A stretch of DNA of 64,000 bases, taken from positions 24,503-88,502 of the forward strand of contig NZ_BMQC01000015.1 of NCBI RefSeq assembly GCF_014647915.1, in the 5' to 3' direction. The stretch comes from Pilimelia terevasa. GTDB taxonomy: Bacteria > Actinomycetota > Actinomycetes > Mycobacteriales > Micromonosporaceae. Below, in pieces: positions 61,205 through 64,000 of this stretch. The position numbers and the translations under genes were made by a program. The notes under the pieces were generated by a model. The model saw only the letters and a list, made by a program, of their open reading frames with translations. It did not search any database and was not told the origin of the DNA. How positions within the stretch are numbered: position 1 is the stretch's first letter; every line of letters starts with the position of its first letter.

Positions 61205-61414
61205 CTCCGCAACTCCGCAACTCCGCACGCAGGGCTGTGACCTGCGGAAACTCTTGCGGAGATGGACGGATAGATGATGTTCCATCTCCGCAACTCCGCA
61301 GTTTCGGGTTCAAGATCGTGCGGAGTTGCGGAGATGGAAGATCGCCGATGGTTCTATCTCCGCAAGAGTTTTCCCAGGTCAACGGCTGGTTTGCGGAGTT
61401 GCGGAGTTGCGGAG
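61205..61414. repeat. 210-bp dyad of twelve CTCCGCA heptamers, origin-like
   Basis: CTCCGCA occurs at 61205, 61213, 61221, 61286, 61294 and 61358 on the plus strand. Its complement TGCGGAG starts at 61255, 61319, 61327, 61392, 61400 and 61408. The orientation order is +++ - ++ | -- + ---, and every pair is centred exactly on 61309.5. The stretches between heptamers are also partly complementary (for example TGACCTG and AAACTCTTGCGGAGAT around 61238-61263 with 61356-61381). It lies between the excision module and the replication ATPase. Confidence 0.9.
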
Positions 61415-61487
61415 ATGGTTCAGCGGTTTTCTTGACCGCCCACCGTGGCGGCGGCCGGGGTGGCGTGGGGGTGGTTGGATCGCCTCT

Positions 61488-61652
61488 GTGGACTATGAGG
61501 ACCGGTCGCGACGTAAAGTGCTGCTCACCGCTGGTGTCAGTCTGTTGGTCATCGCCGCGTTGATGATGTTCTACCGCCCTGCGCGTGAGGCTGCCTCGGT
61601 GATCGGCCTAGCCGGATTTGGATTGCTGCTGGTCGTGTCGCGGTTCTCCTAG
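61488..61652 (+). CDS. small two-helix membrane protein
   Basis: GTG 61488 gives a 54-aa protein: a charged start (VDYEDRSRRK), helix 1 'VLLTAGVSLLVIAALMMF', a short charged turn 'YRPAREA', and helix 2 'ASVIGLAGFGLLLVVSRF'. Its TAG stop overlaps the stop of the convergent ATPase gene within CTAG. No family is known. Confidence 0.55.
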   Translation: MDYEDRSRRKVLLTAGVSLLVIAALMMFYRPAREAASVIGLAGFGLLLVVSRFS

Positions 61653-63223
61653 CTGGTTGGTCCGGTGGTGGGTTTCTCGACCCAGAACACGTTACGGTCG
61701 CCTCGTTCGTTCTTGGCTTGGCGTAGGACGTAGGGGCCGCGCCACCGGCCGATCTGCCCGGTGAGTAGCCGGCCGAGTCCGAGGCCGTTGGGGAGTCGGC
61801 CGCTGGGCAGGGTGATGAACTGTCCGTCCCACCGGTCGACCTCCCGGCCAGCGCCGTAGTCGGGTTCGCCGTCGGCGCGTAGTTCGGCGGCGGTCATGCG
61901 GCGGTTGCCGTGGCGGTCGTGCCAGCAGGCCAGGAACGCACGCCACCGCACCTCGTCCTCGTCCACGCCGCGGACTTCGTCGGCGTTGGTGAGGAACCCG
62001 GTCACGCCGTGGTGGGCCAGGAACCCGCCGAGTGCTTGCGCCCAGGGTGTGAATTGCCGCATGGATAGGTTCATCTCCTTCGGCGCGCCGTTGCCGGTCC
62101 AGTCCAGGACCAGGACCAGGACGTGCCACAGCACGGTGAGCTGGTTGGCCGGGGCGGTGATCCATTGGTCAAGGTGTGGGATCCCGAACCCGGACTGGTC
62201 GCGTTCCTCGGGGCGGGGCATGTTGGGGTCGAGGTGGACGCGGACGGTGCGGGAGGCCATGTCCCCACCGACTTGCAGGTTGTTCCCGGTGGCCATCCAC
62301 AGCCGGTCATTCACCACGGCCAACGTCCGGGAGGATCCGAGTTGCCGGTCGGACCAGACGCCGCCGGTGACGAGCTGGGCGAGGATCGCCGAGTCGATGG
62401 CGGTGCCTTCGGCCAAGTTGTCGAAGATGACCACCCCGACCTGCTCGGCCAACACGGCGGTGATGGACTTGCGTAGCTCCTCCTCGCTGTAGGTCCAGGG
62501 CAAGACCCGCTGCCCGTAGAGCATCCCGGGGCCGGCGGTTAGGATCGTCTTTCCCGAGGCGGGCATGGTCGCGTCGATGACCGCGAACGGCGTCAGGCTG
62601 CGGGTGTAGTGCCGCAGGATCGGCGTCGCCAACAACGCCACATAGTTGGCGCGGTCCGCAGGCGTGGACCAGGGGAAGTCACGCAGGAACCGGCGCAGCA
62701 GAAACGAGCGCGCCTGCGCCACCTGCTCAACGGTCGGCCGGTCCGGCACCGGCGGCAGCGCGACTTTCGCGGCCAGGTAGAGGCCGGTGGCCGGGTCGTA
62801 GCCGGGGGTCTGCAACAGCGTGCCGTCGCGGCGCAGGACGGGGGCGCCGATCACCCCGCGCAGCGGCGCCACCCCCGGCCACGTCTTCCCCGCCAGCACA
62901 GCCGACAGCGTTTCCCGGGGTGGGGTCATCTCCTCCTCGTACGTTTCGACGCTGCCGCCCTCGCTCTTACGCGCCCGCATCCGGTACACGTAGGCGTGTT
63001 GGGCGAGGAGCCCGGCCAACACGGGCGGGGTGACCGTGGAGGCTGAAACAGGCAGCGGCGAATCCTCATCCGCCGCCACCGACGCCAGCCCCCCGGACAC
63101 CTCCTCCATATGAATCAGCGCACCGGCGGACACGTAGGTATCGGGCAGGATCCCGTCCACCAGGGCCTTCTTCACCACCCGGATTGATTCGGGGCCGGAC
63201 CCGATTTCCAGACGCTCTGTCAT
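61649..63223 (-). CDS. P-loop replication ATPase/helicase-like protein of the element
   Basis: A 524-aa protein. Walker A 'ATMPASGKTILTAG' (about 220-233), Walker B-like 'VGVVIFDNLAEGTAID', and 'LWMATGNNLQVGGDMASRTVRVHLDPNMPRPEERDQSGF', the sensor/arginine-finger segment shared with phage and element replicative helicases. A winged-helix-like C-terminus follows. There is no primase domain in this polypeptide. ATG 63223 overlaps the dpdA stop (ATGA), so they form one operon. Its position beside the dyad suggests it acts there. Confidence 0.75.
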   Translation of the reverse strand: MTERLEIGSGPESIRVVKKALVDGILPDTYVSAGALIHMEEVSGGLASVAADEDSPLPVSASTVTPPVLAGLLAQHAYVYRMRARKSEGGSVETYEEEMTPPRETLSAVLAGKTWPGVAPLRGVIGAPVLRRDGTLLQTPGYDPATGLYLAAKVALPPVPDRPTVEQVAQARSFLLRRFLRDFPWSTPADRANYVALLATPILRHYTRSLTPFAVIDATMPASGKTILTAGPGMLYGQRVLPWTYSEEELRKSITAVLAEQVGVVIFDNLAEGTAIDSAILAQLVTGGVWSDRQLGSSRTLAVVNDRLWMATGNNLQVGGDMASRTVRVHLDPNMPRPEERDQSGFGIPHLDQWITAPANQLTVLWHVLVLVLDWTGNGAPKEMNLSMRQFTPWAQALGGFLAHHGVTGFLTNADEVRGVDEDEVRWRAFLACWHDRHGNRRMTAAELRADGEPDYGAGREVDRWDGQFITLPSGRLPNGLGLGRLLTGQIGRWRGPYVLRQAKNERGDRNVFWVEKPTTGPTS

Positions 63224-63891
63224 GCGGCCTCCTTCCTCAGGGGCGTCGGTTGGTGGGTGTGCGGCGCAGCTGCGGCGAGGACGCGGCTGCGCCAGCGCAG
63301 GGCGTAGCGCAGGCAGTTGGCGCAGTTGCGGTGTGTCGTGCAGCCGGGCAGTCGGGGCCGGCGTCGGGCGTCTAAGGACCAGGCCAGGGAGTCCACGGAG
63401 GTCAGCAGGTGCCCGTGGGCGCTCAGGCCCAGAGTTTTGAACCCGAACCCGTGGATCCGCCGCACCCCGACCCCGTGCAGGGCGGCTAGGATCCGGCCGG
63501 CTTCCCCGGTTGCCTGGCGGCGGCAGACTGACCCGAGCCCGACCAGGGGTGCCGTGCTCAGGTCGACGCCGAGCATGTGGTCGTAGAGGTCGACGCAGCG
63601 TAGGTAGTCGTCGCGTTCCCAACCCTGAACCACGGGGATGATCGGCAGGTCCGGCGCCAACTCCCGCAGCTGCGCGAAGTTCGCCACGGTGCGCCGCTGA
63701 TGCTCGGCCACTGACAGGCCGGTTCCGGCGAACCGGACCGGCCCGACCTGCCCACCTGCGATGACGACCGGTTCGCACATCCAGTCCTGCGGCGCCGCCC
63801 ACAACAGGCGGCCGATCTCGTCGCGGTACCGGCGCAACCGGGCCACGTACTCGCCGGGGCCGATAGTCCACCGGCGGGTCTGCTGCACCAA
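63220..63891 (-). pseudogene. dpdA: DpdA-like (TGT-fold) DNA deazapurine transferase, N-terminus lost
   Basis: The remaining 223 residues match DpdA/TGT-like enzymes: 'WAAPQDWMCEP', 'TGLSVAEHQRRTVANF', 'LPIIPVVQGWERDDYLRCVDLY', 'VGLGSVCRR', 'GVRRIHGFGFKTLGL', 'SVDSLAWS', and the Cys/His cluster 'CTTHRNCANC'. The family starts about 55-60 residues earlier with a 'DSGGF' catalytic segment, which is missing: the frame begins at 'RRWTIGPGEYV', only a few codons from the IS end. A protein from TTG 63891 would lack the first catalytic Asp. Confidence 0.8.
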
Positions 63892-63895
63892 CTGG

Positions 63896-64000
63896 TGACA
63901 GTTCTAGTCAGGCGGCCTGACTGGCCGGTGGAGTCATGATGGTCTCGTACTCGATAGGGGTCAACCGGGCCAGCGACCGTTGTCGTCGGCGCCGGTGGTA
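63896..64000 (-). mobile_element. end of an IS3-family insertion sequence
   Basis: From TGACAGTTCTAGTCAGG at 63896 rightward, the sequence encodes the tail of an IS3-type transposase on the minus strand. The terminal TG and the position exactly where dpdA breaks mark the IS boundary. The rest lies outside the window. Confidence 0.7.
63908..64000 (-). CDS. IS3-family transposase OrfB, C-terminal end (partial)
   Basis: 30 residues read YHRRRRQRSLARLTPIEYET then IMTPPASQAA and stop. 'RRR..SL..LTPIEYE' is the usual C-terminal motif of IS3-family integrase-like transposases (family: 'RRHS.LG.LSP.EYE'). The rest of the gene is beyond the window edge. Confidence 0.8.
   Translation of the reverse strand, partial: YHRRRRQRSLARLTPIEYETIMTPPASQAA

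Larger units (their letters stand above)
58811..64000. mobile_element. tRNA-Val-integrated actinomycete integrative element (left part)
   Basis: Content in order from the tRNA: a hairpin, tyrosine integrase, excisionase-like HTH protein, 56-aa protein, a 210-bp dyad repeat, small membrane protein, P-loop replication ATPase, truncated dpdA, then an IS3-family insertion. GC is lower and codon use looser than in the host region. Module order resembles AICE-type elements; transfer genes and the right end lie outside the window, so a prophage cannot be excluded. Confidence 0.8.

Noticed and set aside
61205..61414. CRISPR array
   Set aside because: The repeats are 7-8 bp, occur in both orientations about a single centre and have no uniform spacers. 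An origin or operator dyad fits better.
58811..64000. Prophage rather than integrative element
   Set aside because: No structural, lysis or packaging genes are visible and the int-xis-small gene-replication order fits an integrative element. The right half is outside the window, so this is only a preference.

Overview
The window is about 70-75% GC, with dense genes, frequent GTG starts and GTGA/ATGA overlaps. It encodes HemQ, BsaP, a TIGR03089 protein, DUF3000, an Rv0909-type antitoxin and several secreted proteases. Together these point to an actinobacterium. The Tad locus layout and gene styles look most like Micromonosporaceae, but that family-level placement is inference.

Layout. 0-5.5 kb: the end of an ApbE flavinyltransferase, an OmpR/HK two-component pair, a 59-aa antitoxin-like protein, a secreted RTX-repeat protein and a TetR/metallo-hydrolase operon. 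5.6-19.0 kb: RNase D, DUF3000 and hemE, then a complete Flp/Tad type IVb pilus operon (flp, tadE, tadG-like, cpaB, cpaE, cpaF, a vWA-TadB fusion, tadC), then hemY and hemQ of the coproporphyrin-dependent heme pathway. 19-31 kb: ElaA-type acetyltransferase, two secreted serine proteases, a large BNR/Asp-box protein and a four-gene sugar ABC importer. 30.8-32.3 kb: a lower-GC patch bounded by a 12-bp direct repeat. 32.3-41.6 kb: MsrB, an LPVTG surface protein, a LigD-type polymerase with a duplicated tail 0.8 kb downstream, secreted tandem-thioredoxin and paired secreted proteins, a K+ channel and an ATP-dependent DNA ligase. 41.7-49.8 kb: AlkA-type glycosylase, an alpha/beta hydrolase, and an overlapping four-gene operon herA-sbcD-sbcC-nurA. 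50-58.3 kb: SDR, QueA-like, RibD-like with an overlapping 39-aa Cys-rich microprotein, pRiA4b ORF-3 protein, biotin genes bsaP-bioB and bioF-bioD, and a P450.

58.5-64 kb: tRNA-Gly, tRNA-Cys and tRNA-Val, followed at once by an integrated mobile element. The element has a tyrosine integrase carrying an internal LacI-type HTH, an excisionase-like HTH protein, a 56-aa protein, a 210-bp dyad of twelve CTCCGCA heptamers that all share one centre, a P-loop replication ATPase, and a DpdA (TGT-like DNA deazapurine transferase) cut off at its N-terminus by an IS3-family element that runs off the right edge.

The most interesting systems are the archaeal-order HerA-Mre11-Rad50-NurA operon and the mobile element with its origin-like dyad, LacI-integrase hybrid and IS-broken dpdA. 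A recurring promoter layout, TANNNT placed 6-8 nt before the start codon with no Shine-Dalgarno, suggests that many genes here make leaderless mRNAs. I used this layout to choose several starts.
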